A stretch of DNA of 64,000 bases, from positions 380,471,792 to 380,535,791 of the forward strand of contig NC_053035.3 in the NCBI RefSeq assembly GCF_002575655.3, read 5' to 3'. The position numbers were made by a program, and so were the translations under genes. Below, piece by piece: positions 9,662 through 20,730 of the stretch (positions are counted from its first letter, which is position 1; every line of letters begins with the position of its first letter). The notes under the pieces are model-generated. The model was not told the origin of the DNA. It was given only the letters and a program-made list of their open reading frames with translations, and did no database searches. This DNA is from Aegilops tauschii subsp. strangulata (Eukaryota; Streptophyta; Magnoliopsida; Poales; Poaceae).

Positions 9662-11322
9662 TATTGGAAATATGCCCTAGAGGCAATAATAAATAGGTTA
9701 TTATTATATTTCCTTGTTCATGATAATCGTTTATTATCCATGCTAGAATTGTATTGATAGGAAACTCAGATACATGTGTGGATACATAGACAACACCATG
9801 TCCCTAGTAAGCCTCTAGGAGACTAGCTCGTTGATCAATAGATGGTTACGGTTTCCTGACCATGGACATTGGATGTCGTTGATAACGGGATCACATCATT
9901 AGGAGAATGATGTGATGGACGAGACCCAATCCTAAGCCTAGCACAAGATCGTGTAGTTCGTTTGCTCAGAGCTTTTCTAATGTCAAGTATCAGTTCCATA
10001 GACCATGAGATTGTGCAACTCCCGGATACCGTAGGAATGCTTTGGGTGTACCAAACGTCACAACGTAACTGGGTGGCTATAAAGGTGCACTACAGGTATT
10101 TCCGAAAGTGTCTGTTGGGTTGGCACGAATCGAGACTGGGATTTGTCACTCCGTGTAAACGGAGAGGTATCTCTGGGCCCACTCGGTAGGACATCATCAT
10201 AATGTGCACAATGTGACCAAGGAGTTGATCACGGGATGATGTGAGTTACGGAAAGAGTAAAGAGACTTGCCGGTAACGAGATTGAACAAGGTATAGGGAT
10301 ACCGACGATCGAATCTCGGGCAAGTAACATACCGATGGACAAAGGGAATTGCATACGGGATTGATTGAATCCCCGACATCGTGGTTCATCCGATGAGATC
10401 ATCGTGGAACATGTGGGAGCCAACATGGGTATCCAGATCCCGCTGTTGGTTATTGACCGGAGAACGTCTCGATCATGTCTGCATGGTTCCCGAACCCGTA
10501 GGGTCTACACACTTAAGGTTCGATGACGCTAGGGTTGTAGAGATATTAGTATGCGGTAACCCGAAAGTTGTTCGGAGTACCGGATGAGATCCCGGACATC
10601 ACGAGGAGTTCCGGAATGGTCCGGAGGTAAAGATTTATATATGGGAAGTCTTGTTTTGGTCGCCGGAAAAGTTTCGCACTTTATCGGTATTGTACCGGGA
10701 GTGCTGAAAGGGGTCCGGGGGTCCACCAAGGGGGTCCACCAGCCCCGGGGGCCACATGGGCTGTAGGGGGTGCGCCTTGGCCTATATGGGCCAAGGGCAC
10801 CAGCCCCAAGAGGCCCATGCGCCAAGAGATAAGAAAAACGGAGAGTCCTAAAGGGGGAAGGCACCTCCGAGGTGCCTTGGGGAGGAAGGACTCCTCCCTG
10901 GCCGCACCCTTCCTTGGAGGAAGGGCCAAGGCTGCGCCCCCCCTCTCCCTTGGCCCTATATATAGTGGGGGGGAGTTAGGGCAGCAATATCCTAGCCCCT
11001 GGCGCCTCCCTCTCCCTCCCGTGACACCTCTCCCTCCCGTTAGTGCTTGGCGAAGCCCTACCGGGATCCCCGCTACTTCCACCACCACGCCGTCGTGCTG
11101 CTGGATCTCCATCAACCTCTCCTCCCCCCTTGCTGGATCAAGAAGGAGGAGACGTCGCTGCTCCGTACGTGTGTTGAACGCGGAGGTGCCGTCCGTTCGG
11201 CACTCGGTCATCGGTGATTTGGATCACGGCGAGTACGACTCCGTCATCCACGTTCATTGGAACGCTTCCGCTCGCGATCTACAAGGGTATGTAGATGCAC
11301 TCCCTTCCCCTCGTTGCTAGTA
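9662..11322 (+). repeat. 5' LTR of Copia-1, 3' end missing
   Basis: Starts TATTGGAAATATGCCCTAGA (normal start TGTTGG) and matches the right LTR until GTTGCTAGTA near 11321. There it changes abruptly to Copia-2 LTR sequence in the opposite orientation. A TATATATA box lies at 957-964 past 10000 (10957-10964). By eye there are about 16 differences from the right LTR in the first kilobase. Confidence 0.9.
10957..10964 (+). promoter_or_regulatory. TATA box of the Copia-1 5' LTR
   Basis: TATATATA follows CTTGGCCC, at the same place as the box in the right LTR (25770-25777). Confidence 0.5.
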
Positions 11323-12662
11323 TGCCCAAGGCTGTTGTGTTGCTGCCCTCCCTCCCCCCTTTATATAGGCCCCCTGGGGGGGGGCGCCGGCCCCAAGAGA
11401 TGGGATCTCAAGGGGGGGCGGCGGCCACAAGGGGGGAAGGGGTTGCCTTGCCCCCCAAGGCAAGGGGGAACTCCCCCCCCCCTAGGGCTCCCAACCCTAG
11501 GCGCATGGGGGGAGGCCAGGGGGGCGCCCCAGCCCACTAAGGGCTTGTTCCCTTCCACTTTCAGCACACGGGGCCCTCCGGGATAGGTGGCCCCACCCGG
11601 TGGACCCCCGGGACCCTTCCGGTGGTCCCGGTACAATAACGGTAACCCCCGAAACTTTCCCGGTGGCCGAAACTGGACTTCCTATATATAATTCTTCACC
11701 TCCGGACTATTCCGGAACCTCTCGTGACGTCCGGGATCTCATCCGGGACTCCGAACAACTTTCGGGTTTCCGCATACATATATCTCTACAACCCTAGCGT
11801 CACCGAACCTTAAGTGTGTAGACCCTACTGGTTCGGGAGACATGCAGACATGACCGAGACGCCTCTCCAGTCAATAACCAACAGCGGGATCTGGATACCC
11901 ATGTTGGCTCCCACATGTTCCACGATGATCTCATCGGATGAACCACGGTGTCGAGGATTCAATCAATCCGTATGCAATTCCCTTTGTCAATCGGTATGTT
12001 ACTTGCCCGAGATTCGATCGTCGGTATCCCAATACCTTGTTCAATCTCGTTACTGGCAAGTCTCTTTACTCGTACCGCAATGCATGATCCCGTGACTAAC
12101 GCCTTAGTCACATTGAGCTCATTATGATGATGCATTACCGAGTGGGCCCAGAGATACCTCTCCGTCACACGGAGTGACAAATCCCAGTCTCGATCCGTGT
12201 CAACCCAACAGACACTTTCGGAGATACCCGTAGTGCACCTTTATAGTCACCCAGTTTCGTTGTGACATTTGGCACACCCAAAGCACTCCTACGGTATCCG
12301 GGAATTGCACGATCTCATGGTCTAAGGAAAAGATACTTGACATTGGAAAAGCTCTAGCAAACGAAACTACACGATCTTTTATGCTATGCTTAGGATTGGG
12401 TCTTGTCCATCACATCATTCTCCTAATGATGTGATCCCGTTATCAATGACATCCAATGTCCATAGTCAGGAAACCATGACTATTTGTTGATCAACGAGCT
12501 AGTCAACTAGAGGCTTACTAGGGACACGTTGTGGTCTATGTATTCACACATGTATTACGATTTCCGGACAATATAATTATAGCAGGAACAATAGACAATT
12601 ACCATGAACAAAGAAATATAATAATAACCATTTATTATTGCCTCTAGGGCATATTTCCAACA
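11323..12662 (-). repeat. 3' LTR of Copia-2, truncated
   Basis: About 1,340 bp remain of an LTR that is 1,715 bp in the 5' copy. The missing part is the promoter-distal end, at the junction with the Copia-1 LTR near 11322. Confidence 0.9.
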
Positions 12663-12677
12663 GTCTCCCACTTGCAC
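12663..12677 (-). other. Polypurine tract of Copia-2
   Basis: The minus strand reads GTGCAAGTGGGAGAC immediately before the 3' LTR, the same as the tract before the Copia-1 right LTR. It primes plus-strand DNA synthesis. Confidence 0.75.
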
Positions 12678-12694
12678 TAGAGTCAATAATCTAG

Positions 12695-14126
12695 TTACAT
12701 TGTGATGAATCGAACACCCATTGCGTCCTGGTGTTGATCATGTTTTGCCCTAGGGAGAGGTTTAGTCAACGGATCTGCTACATTCAGGTCCGTATGTACT
12801 TTACAAATAGCTATGTCTCCATTTTGAACACTTTCACGAATGGAGTTGAAGCGACGCTTGATATGCCTGGTCTTCCTGTGAAACCTGGGCTCCTTCGCAA
12901 GGGCAATAGCTCCAGTGTTGTCACAGAAGAGAGTCATTGGGCCCGACGCATTGGGAATCACCCCTAGGTCGGTAATGAACTCCTTCATCCAGACTGCTTC
13001 CTGTGCTGCCTCCGAGGCTGCCATGTATTCCGCTTCACATGTAGATCCCGCCACGACGCTTTGCTTGCAACTGCACCAGCTTACTGCTCCTCCATTCAAA
13101 ATATACACGTATCCGGTCTGTGACTTCGAGTCATCCAGATCTGTGTCGAAGCTAGCGTCGACGTAACCCTTTACGACGAGCTCTTCGTCACCTCCATAAA
13201 CGAGAAACATATCCTTAGTCCCCTTCAGGTACTTCAGGATATTCTTGACCGCTGTCCAGTGTTCCTTGCCGGGATTACTTTGGTACCTTCCTACCAAACT
13301 TACGGCAAGGTTTACATCAGGTCTGGTACACAGCATGGCATACATAATAGACCCTATGGCCGAGGCATAGGGGATGACACTCATCTCTTCTATATCTTCT
13401 GCCGTGGTCGGGCATTGAGCCGTGCTCAACCGCACACCTTGCAATACAGGCAAGAACCCCTTCTTGGACTGATCCATATTGAACTTCTTCAATATCTTGT
13501 CAAGGTATGTACTCTGTGAAAGACCAATGAGGTGTCTTGATCTATCTCTATAGATCTTGATGCCTAATATATAAGCAGCTTCTCCAAGGTCCTTCACTGA
13601 AAAACACTTATTCAAATAGGCCTTTATACTTTCCAAGAATTCTATATCATTTCCCATCAATAGTATGTCATCCACATATAATATGAGAAATGCTACGGAG
13701 CTCCCACTCACTTTCTTGTAAACACAGGCTTCTCCGTAAGTCTGTGTAAACCCAAACGCTTTGATCATCTCATCAAAGCGAATGTTCCAACTCCGAGATG
13801 CTTGCACCAGCCCATAGATTGAGCGCTGGAGCTTGCACACTTCGTTAGCATTCTTAGGATCGACAAAACCTTCCGGCTGCATCATATACAACTCTTCCTT
13901 AAGGAAACCGTTAAGGAATGCCGTTTTGACGTCCATCTGCCATATCTCGTAATCATAGTATGCGGCAATTGCTAACATGATTCGGACGGACTTCAGCTTT
14001 GCTACGGGTGAGAAAGTCTCATCGTAGTCAACCCCTTGAACTTGTCGATAACCCTTAGCGACAAGTCGAGCTTTGTAGATGGTCACATTACCATCTGCGT
14101 CCGTCTTCTTCTTAAAGATCCATTTA
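12695..14126 (-). pseudogene. Copia-2 reverse transcriptase and RNase H part of pol
   Basis: An uninterrupted frame covers the whole RT and RNase H after the frameshift at about 14127. RT begins near KARLVAKGYRQVQGVDY, includes MDVKTAFLNGFL, and has the catalytic YVDD in LILYVDDILLMG. RNase H follows with GYVDASFDTDLDDSKSQTGY, CEAEYMAASEAAQEAVWM and the terminal LTKPLP block, ending at a stop just inside the polypurine tract. These domains look intact. They would not be made from the genomic copy without frameshifting and stop read-through. Confidence 0.88.
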
Positions 14127-15777
14127 TTTCTATGGCTCGGCGATCATCGGGCAAGTCAGTCAAAGTCCATACTTTGTTTTCGTACATGGATTCTATCTCG
14201 GATTTCATGGCTTCTAGCCATTTGTCGGAATCCGGGCCCGCCATCGCTTCCTCATAGTTCGAAGGTTCACCGTTGTCTAACAACATGATTTCTAGAACAG
14301 GGTTGCCGTACCACTCTGGTGCGGAACGTGTCCTTGTGGACCTACGAAGTTCAGTAACTTGATCCGAAGTTTCATGATCATCATCATTAACTTCTTCCCC
14401 AGTCGGTGTAGGCACCACAGGAACATTTTCCTGCGCTGCGCTACTTTCCGGTTCGGAAGGGGTGACTATCACCTCATCAAGTTCCACTTTCCTCCCACTC
14501 AATTCTTTCGAGAGAAACTCCTTCTCTAGAAAGGACCCGTTCTTGGCAACGAAGATCTTGCCTTCGGATCTGAGGTAGAAGGTGTACCCAATAGTTTCCT
14601 TAGGGTATCCTATGAAGACGCATTTTTCCGATTTGGGTTCGAGCTTTTCAGGTTGAAGTTTCTTGACATAAGCATCGCATCCCCAAACTTTTAGAAACGA
14701 CAGCTTAGGTTTCTTCCCAAACCATAATTCATACGGTGTCGTCTCAACGGATTTTGACGGAGCCCTATTTAAAGTGAATGCAGCAGTCTCTAAAGCATAG
14801 CCCCAAAATGAGAGCGGTAAATCGATAAGAGACATCATAGATCGCACCATATCCAATAGAGTGCGATTACGACGTTCGGACACACCATTTCTCTGAGGTG
14901 TTCCAGGCGGCGTGAGTTGTGAAACTATTCCACATTTTCTTAAGTGTGTACCAAATTCGTGACTTAAATATTCTCCACCACGATGTGATCGTAAGAATTT
15001 TATTTTCCTGTCACGTTGATTCTCAACTTCACTCTGAAATTCCTTGAACTTTTCAAAGGTTTCAGACTTGTGTTTCATTAGGTAGACATACCCATATCTA
15101 CTTAAATCATCAGTGAGAGTGAGAACATAACGATATCCTCCGCGAGCCTCAACACTCATTGGACCACACACATCGGTATGTATGATTTCCAATAAGTTGG
15201 TTGCTCGCTCCATTGTTCCGGAGAACGGAGTCTTGGTCATCTTACCCATGAGGCATAGTTCGCACGTGTCAAATGATTCGTAATCAAGAGACTCCAAAAG
15301 TCCATCTGCATGGAGCTTCTTCATGCGCTTGACACCAATGTGACCAAGGCGGCAGTGCCACAAGTATGTGGGACTATCGTTATCAACTTTACATCTTTTG
15401 GTATTCACACTATGAACATGTGTAACATCACGTTCGAGATTCATCAAAAATAAACCATTGACCAGCGGGGCATGACCATAAAACATATCTCTCAAATAAA
15501 TAGAACAACCATTATTCTCAGATTTAAATGAGTAGCCATCTCGAATTAAACGAGATCCAGATATAATGTTCATGCTCAAAGCTGGCACTAAATAACAATT
15601 ATTGAGGTTTAAAACTAATCCCGTGGGTAGATGCAGAGGTAGCGTGCCAACGGCGATCACATCGACCTTGGAACCATTCCCGACGCGCATCGTCACCTCG
15701 TCCTTTGCCAGTCTCCGTCTATTCCGTAGTTCCTGTTTTGAGTTACAAATATGAGCAACCGCACCGGTATCAAATAT
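14083..15777 (-). pseudogene. Copia-2 protease and integrase part of pol
   Basis: In frame with gag but separated from it by the TAG stop. It begins with the aspartic protease DTG box, then the gag-pre-integrase region with the HHCC zinc site (LWHCRLGHIG .. CELCLMGK). The integrase core has the first aspartate in HTDVCGPM and the glutamate in NGVSERRNRT, but the second aspartate box reads RSHRGGEYLS where RSDRGGEY is expected. That is an Asp-to-His change at a catalytic residue (about 14975-14995). The frame is lost near 14127 by a one-base deletion just before the RT. The element could not make active integrase of its own. Confidence 0.85.
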
Positions 15778-16674
15778 CTAGGAGCTACTACGAGTACTGG
15801 TAAGGTACACATCAATTACTTGTATATCACATATACCTTGGGTGTTGCCGACCTTCTTCTTGTCCGCTAAGTATTTGGGGCAGTTCCGCTTCCAGTGACC
15901 ACTTCCCTTGCAATAAAAGCACTCAGTCTCGGGCTTGGGTCCATTCTTTGACTTCTTCCCAGTAACTGGTTTACCGGGTGCGGCAACTCCCTTGCCGTCC
16001 TTCTTGAAGTTCTTCTTACCCTTGCCCTTCTTGAACTTAGTGGTTTTATTCACCATCAACACTTGATGTTCTTTTCTGATCTCCCCTTCCGCTGATTTCA
16101 GCATTGAATATACCTCGGGAATGGTCTTTTCCATCCCCTGCATATTGTAGTTCATCACAAAGCTCTTGTAGCTTGGTGGAAGCGACTGGAGGATTCTGTC
16201 AATGACCGCGTCATCCGGGAGATTAACTCCCAGCTGAGACACGCGGTTATGCAACCCAGACATTCTGAGTATGTGCTCACTAACAGAACTGTTCTCCTCC
16301 ATTTTACAGCTGAAGAACTTGTCGGAGACATCATATCTCTCGACCCGGGCATGAGCTTGGAAAACTAGTTTCAGCTCCTCGAACATCTCGTATGCTCCAT
16401 GTTTCTCAAAACGCTTTTGGAGACCCGGTTCTAAGCTGTAAAGCATGCCGCACTGAACGAGGGAGTAATCATCAGCACGTGATTGCCAAGCGTTCATAAC
16501 GTCTTGGTTCTCTGGGATTGGTGCTTCACCTAGCGGTGCTTCTAAGACATAATCTTTCTTGGCTACTATGAGGATGATCCTCAGGTTCCGGACCCAGTCC
16601 GTATAGTTGCTGCCATCATCTTTCAGCTTGGTTTTCTCTAGGAACGCGTTGAAATTGAGGACAACGTTGGCCAT
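15778..16674 (-). CDS. Copia-2 gag (capsid and zinc knuckle)
   Basis: 298 codons from ATG 16674, starting MANVVLNFNAFLEKTK. Residues 1-200 are the UBN2/gag-like capsid region (DWVRNLRIIL.. and VMNYNMQGMEKTIPEVYSML). A lysine-rich linker follows, then a CCHC knuckle, CFYCKGSGHWKRNC, at about residues 252-265. The frame ends at TAG 15778-15780, in the middle of what is normally one gag-pol reading frame: the next codons in the same frame read IFDTGAVAHIC, the protease active site. A tryptophan TGG changed to TAG by one G-to-A change explains the stop. Gag forms the particle that packages the RNA. Confidence 0.88.
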   Translation of the reverse strand: MANVVLNFNAFLEKTKLKDDGSNYTDWVRNLRIILIVAKKDYVLEAPLGEAPIPENQDVMNAWQSRADDYSLVQCGMLYSLEPGLQKRFEKHGAYEMFEELKLVFQAHARVERYDVSDKFFSCKMEENSSVSEHILRMSGLHNRVSQLGVNLPDDAVIDRILQSLPPSYKSFVMNYNMQGMEKTIPEVYSMLKSAEGEIRKEHQVLMVNKTTKFKKGKGKKNFKKDGKGVAAPGKPVTGKKSKNGPKPETECFYCKGSGHWKRNCPKYLADKKKVGNTQGICDIQVIDVYLTSTRSSS

Positions 16675-17973
16675 TAGATCTACAAGACATAGTGTAAAGA
16701 TTTTAGACTAAGTTCATGATAATTAAGTTCATTTAATCAAATTATTTAAATGAACTCCCACTCAGATAGACATCCCTCTAGTCATCTAAGTGAAACATGA
16801 TCCGAATTCGACTAGGCCGTGTCCGATCATCACGTGAGATGGACGAGTCAAGATCGGTGAACATCTCCATGTTGATCGTATCTTCTATACGACTCATGCT
16901 CGACCTTTCGGTCCTCCGTGTTCTGAGGCCATGTCTGTACATGCTAGGCTCGTCAAGTCAACCTAAGTGTGTTGCGTGTGTTCCGAGGCCATGTCTATAC
17001 ATGCTAGGCTCGTCAACACTCGTTGTATTCGAACGTTAGAATCTATCACACCCGATCATCACGTGGTGCGTCGAAACAACGAACCTTCGCAACGGTGCAC
17101 AGTTAGGGTGAACACTTTCTTGAAATTATCATAAGGGATCATCTTACTTACCGCCGTCGTTCTAAGCAAATAAGATACAAAAACATGATAAACATCACAT
17201 GCAATCAAATAGTGACATGATATGGCCAATATCATTATGCTCCTTTCATCTCCATCTTCGGGGCACCATGATCATCTTCGTCACCGGCATGACACCATGA
17301 TCTCCATCATCATGATCTCCACCATTGTGTCTTCATGAAGTCGTCACGCCAACGATTACTTCTACTTGTATGGCTAATGCGTTTAGCAACAAAGTAAAGT
17401 AAATTACATGGCGTTATTCAATGACACGCAGGTCATGCAAAATAATAAAGACAACTCCTATGGCTCCTGCCGGTTGTCATACTCATCGACATGCAAGTCG
17501 TGATTCCTATTACAAGAATATGATCAATCTCATACATCACATATATCATTCATCACATCTTCTGGCCATATCACATCACATAGCACTTGCTGCAAAAACA
17601 AGTTAGACGTCCTCTAATTGTTGTTGCAAGTTTTTACGTGGTTTCTAGGTTTCTAGCAAGAACGTTTTCTTACCTACGTATGACCACAACGTGATTTGCC
17701 AATTTCTATTTACCCTTTGTAAGGACCCTTTTCATCGAATCCGTTCCGACTAAAGTAGGAGAGACAGACACCCGCTAGCCACCTTATGCAACTAGTGCAT
17801 GTCAGTCGGTGGAACCTGTCTCACGTAAGCGTACGTGTAAGGTCGGTCCGGGCCGCTTCATCCTACAATGCCGCCGAAACAAGAAACGACTAGTAGCGGC
17901 AAGAAGAATTGGCAAACTCAACGCCCACAACTGCTTTGTGTTCTACTCGTGCATAGTAACTACGCATAGGCCT
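16675..17973 (-). other. Copia-2 leader region with a 65-bp repeat
   Basis: The long non-coding leader is typical of this family. Two copies of a repeat containing CGAGGCCATGTCTGTACATG lie near 16925 and 16988. No separate gene is supported. Confidence 0.7.
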
Positions 17974-17987
17974 GGCTCATGATGCCA
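17974..17987 (-). other. Primer-binding site of Copia-2
   Basis: The minus strand reads TGGCATCATGAGCC one base after the LTR. The normal site in this family, TGGTATCAGAGCC, pairs with initiator tRNA-Met. This copy has a changed base and one extra base, which may weaken priming. Confidence 0.7.
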
Positions 17988-17988
17988 C

Positions 17989-19703
17989 TGTTGGGAATCG
18001 TAGCATAATCTTAAAATTTTCCTACATACACCAAGATGCATCTATGGAGTATACTAGCAACGAGGGGAAGGGAGTGCATCTACATACCCTTGTAGATCCC
18101 TAGCGGAAGCGTTCCAATGAACGTGGATGACGGAGTCGTACTCGCCGTGATCCAAATCACCGATGACCGAGTGCCGAACGGACGGCACCTCCGCGTTCAA
18201 CACACGTACGGTGCAGCGACGTCTCCTCCTTCTTGATACAGAAAGGGGGAAGGAGAGGTTGATGGAGATCCAGCAGCACGACGGCGTGGTGGTGGATGTA
18301 GCGGGTCTCGGCAGGGCTTCGCTAAGCTTCTGCGAGAGAGAGAGAGGTGTTGCAGGGGAGGAGGGAGGCGCCCAAGGCTGTAGGTTTCTGCCCTCCCTCC
18401 CCCCTTTATATAGGCCCCCCGGGGGGGGCGCCGGCCCCAAGAGATGGGATCTCAAGGTGGGGGGGCGGCCACAAGGGGGGAAGGGGTTGCCTTGCCCCCC
18501 AAGGCAAGGGGAAACTCCCCCCTAGGGTTCCCAACCCTAGGCGCATGGGGGGAGCCCAAGGGGGGCGCCCCAGCCCACTAAGGGCTGGTTCCCTTCCACT
18601 TTCAGCCCACGGGGCCCTCCGGGATAGTTGGCCCCACCCGGTGGACCCCCGGGACCCTTCCGGTGGTCCCGGTACAATACCGGTAACCCCCGAAACTTTC
18701 CCGGTGGCCGAAACTAGACTTCCTATATATAATTCTTCACCTCCGGACCATTCCGGAACCTCTCGTCACGTCCAGGATCTCATCCGGGACTCCGAACAAC
18801 TTTCGGGTTTCCGCATACATATATCTCTACAACCCTAGCGTTAGCGAACCTTAAGTGTGTAGACCCTACGGGTTCGGGAGACATGCAGACATGACCGAGA
18901 CGCCTCTCCGGTCAATAACCAACAGCGGGATCTGGATACCCATGTTGGCTCCCACATGTTCCACGATGATCTCATCGGATGAACCACGGTGTCGAGGATT
19001 CAATCAATCCGCATGCAATTCCCTTTGTCAATCGGTATGTTACTTGCCCGAGATTCGATCGTCGGTATCCCAATACCTTGTTCAATCTCATTACCGGCAA
19101 GTCTCTTTACTCGTACCGCAATGCATGATCCCGTGACTAACGCCTTAGTCACATTGAGCTCATTATGATGATGCATTACCGAGTGGGCCCAGAGATACCT
19201 CTGCGTCACACGGAGTGACAAATCCCAGTCTCGATCCGTGCCAACCCAACAGACACTTTCGGAGATACCCGTAGTGCACCTTTATAGTCACCCAGTTACG
19301 TTGTGACATTTGGCACACCCAAAGCACTCCTACGGTATCCGGGAATTGCACGATCTCATGGTCTAAGGAAAAGATACTTGACATTGGAAAAGCTCTAGCA
19401 AACGAAACTACATGATCTTTTATGCTATGCTTAGGATTGGGTCTTGTCCATCACATCATTCTCCTAATGATGTGATCACGTTATCAATGACATCCAATGT
19501 CCATAGTCAGGAAACCATGACTATCTGTTGATCAACGAGCTAGTCAACTAGAGGCTTACTAGGGACACATTGTGGTCTATGTATTCACACATGTATTACG
19601 ATTTCCGGACAATACAATTATAGCATGAACAATAGACAATTACCATGAACAAAGAAATATAATAATAACCATTTATTATTGCCTCTAGGGCATATTTCCA
19701 ACA
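17989..19703 (-). repeat. 5' LTR of Copia-2
   Basis: A complete LTR of 1,715 bp, TGTTGGAAATATG to CGATTCCCAACA on the minus strand. A TATATAAA box lies at 18405-18412 upstream of the leader. Confidence 0.92.
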
Positions 19704-20730
19704 TTTACGTAGGTAAGAAACGTTCTTGCTAGAAACCTATACAAGCCACGTAAAAACTTGCAACAACAATTAGAGGACGTCTAACTTGTTTTTGCAGCAT
19801 GTGCTATGTGATGTGATGTGGCCAGAAGATGTGATGAATGATATATGTGATGTATGAGATTGATCATATTCTTGTAATAGGAATCACGACTTGCATGTCG
19901 ATGAGTATGACAACCGGCAGGAGCCATAGGAGTTGTCTTTATTTTTTGTATGACCTGCGCGTCATTGAATAACGCCATGTAAATTACTTTACTTTATTGC
20001 TAAGCGCGTTAGCCATAGAAGTAGAAGTAATCGTTGGCGTGACAACTTCATGAAGACACAATGATGGAGATCATGATGATGGAGATCATGGTGTCATGCC
20101 GGTGACAAAGATGGTCATGGTGCCCCGAAGATGGAGATCAAAGGAGCAAAATGATATTGGCCATATCATGTCACTATTTGATTGCATGTGATGTTTATCA
20201 TGTTATGCATCTTATTTGCTTAGAACGACGGTAGTAAGTAAGATGATCCCTCACTAAAAATTTCAAGATACGTGTTCCCCCTAACTGTGCACCGTTGCGA
20301 AGGTTCGTTGTTTCGAAGCACCACGTGATGATCGGGTGTGATAGATTCTAACGTTCGAATACAACGGGCGTTGACGAGCCTAGCATGTACAGACATGGCC
20401 TCGGAACACATGCGAAACACTTAGGTTGACTTGACGAGCCTAGCATGTACAGACATGGCCTCGGAACACAAGAGACCGAAAGGTCGAACATGAGTCGTAT
20501 AGTAGATACGATCAACATGGAGATGTTCACCGATGATGACTAGTCTGTCTCACGTGATGATCGGACACGGCCTAGTTTGACTCGGATCATGTATCACTTA
20601 GATGACTAGAGGGATGTCTATCTGAGTGGGGGTTCATTCAATAATCAGATGAACTTCATTATCATGAACATAGTCAAAAGGTCTTTGCAAATTATGTCAT
20701 ACGCTTTAGTTCTACTGTTTAAGATATGTT
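19704..20730 (+). other. Copia-1 leader region
   Basis: Non-coding leader matching, in opposite orientation, the Copia-2 leader at 16675-17680. It contains two copies of a roughly 65-bp repeat (GACGAGCCTAGCATGTACAG at about 20373 and 20433). The first approximately 300 bp expected after the LTR, including the primer site, are absent. Confidence 0.7.

Larger units (their letters stand above)
11323..19703 (-). mobile_element. Copia-2: BARE-1/WIS/Angela-type Ty1/copia element, nearly complete
   Basis: On the minus strand the element has a 5' LTR (17989-19703), primer site (17974-17987), leader, gag, protease, integrase, RT/RNase H, polypurine tract (12663-12677) and a 3' LTR (11323-12662). It sits inside Copia-1. 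The 3' LTR has lost its last roughly 390 bp, so its left target duplication is gone; the expected right copy would be TTTAC (19704-19708). The LTRs differ from each other by only about 20 bases over 1.3 kb by eye, so insertion was fairly recent. Confidence 0.92.

Noticed and set aside
10681..11320. Long ORFs on both strands of the copia LTRs (also at 18054-18838 and 25396-25807)
   Set aside because: They lie in GC-rich LTR sequence, repeat in every LTR copy and resemble no protein.
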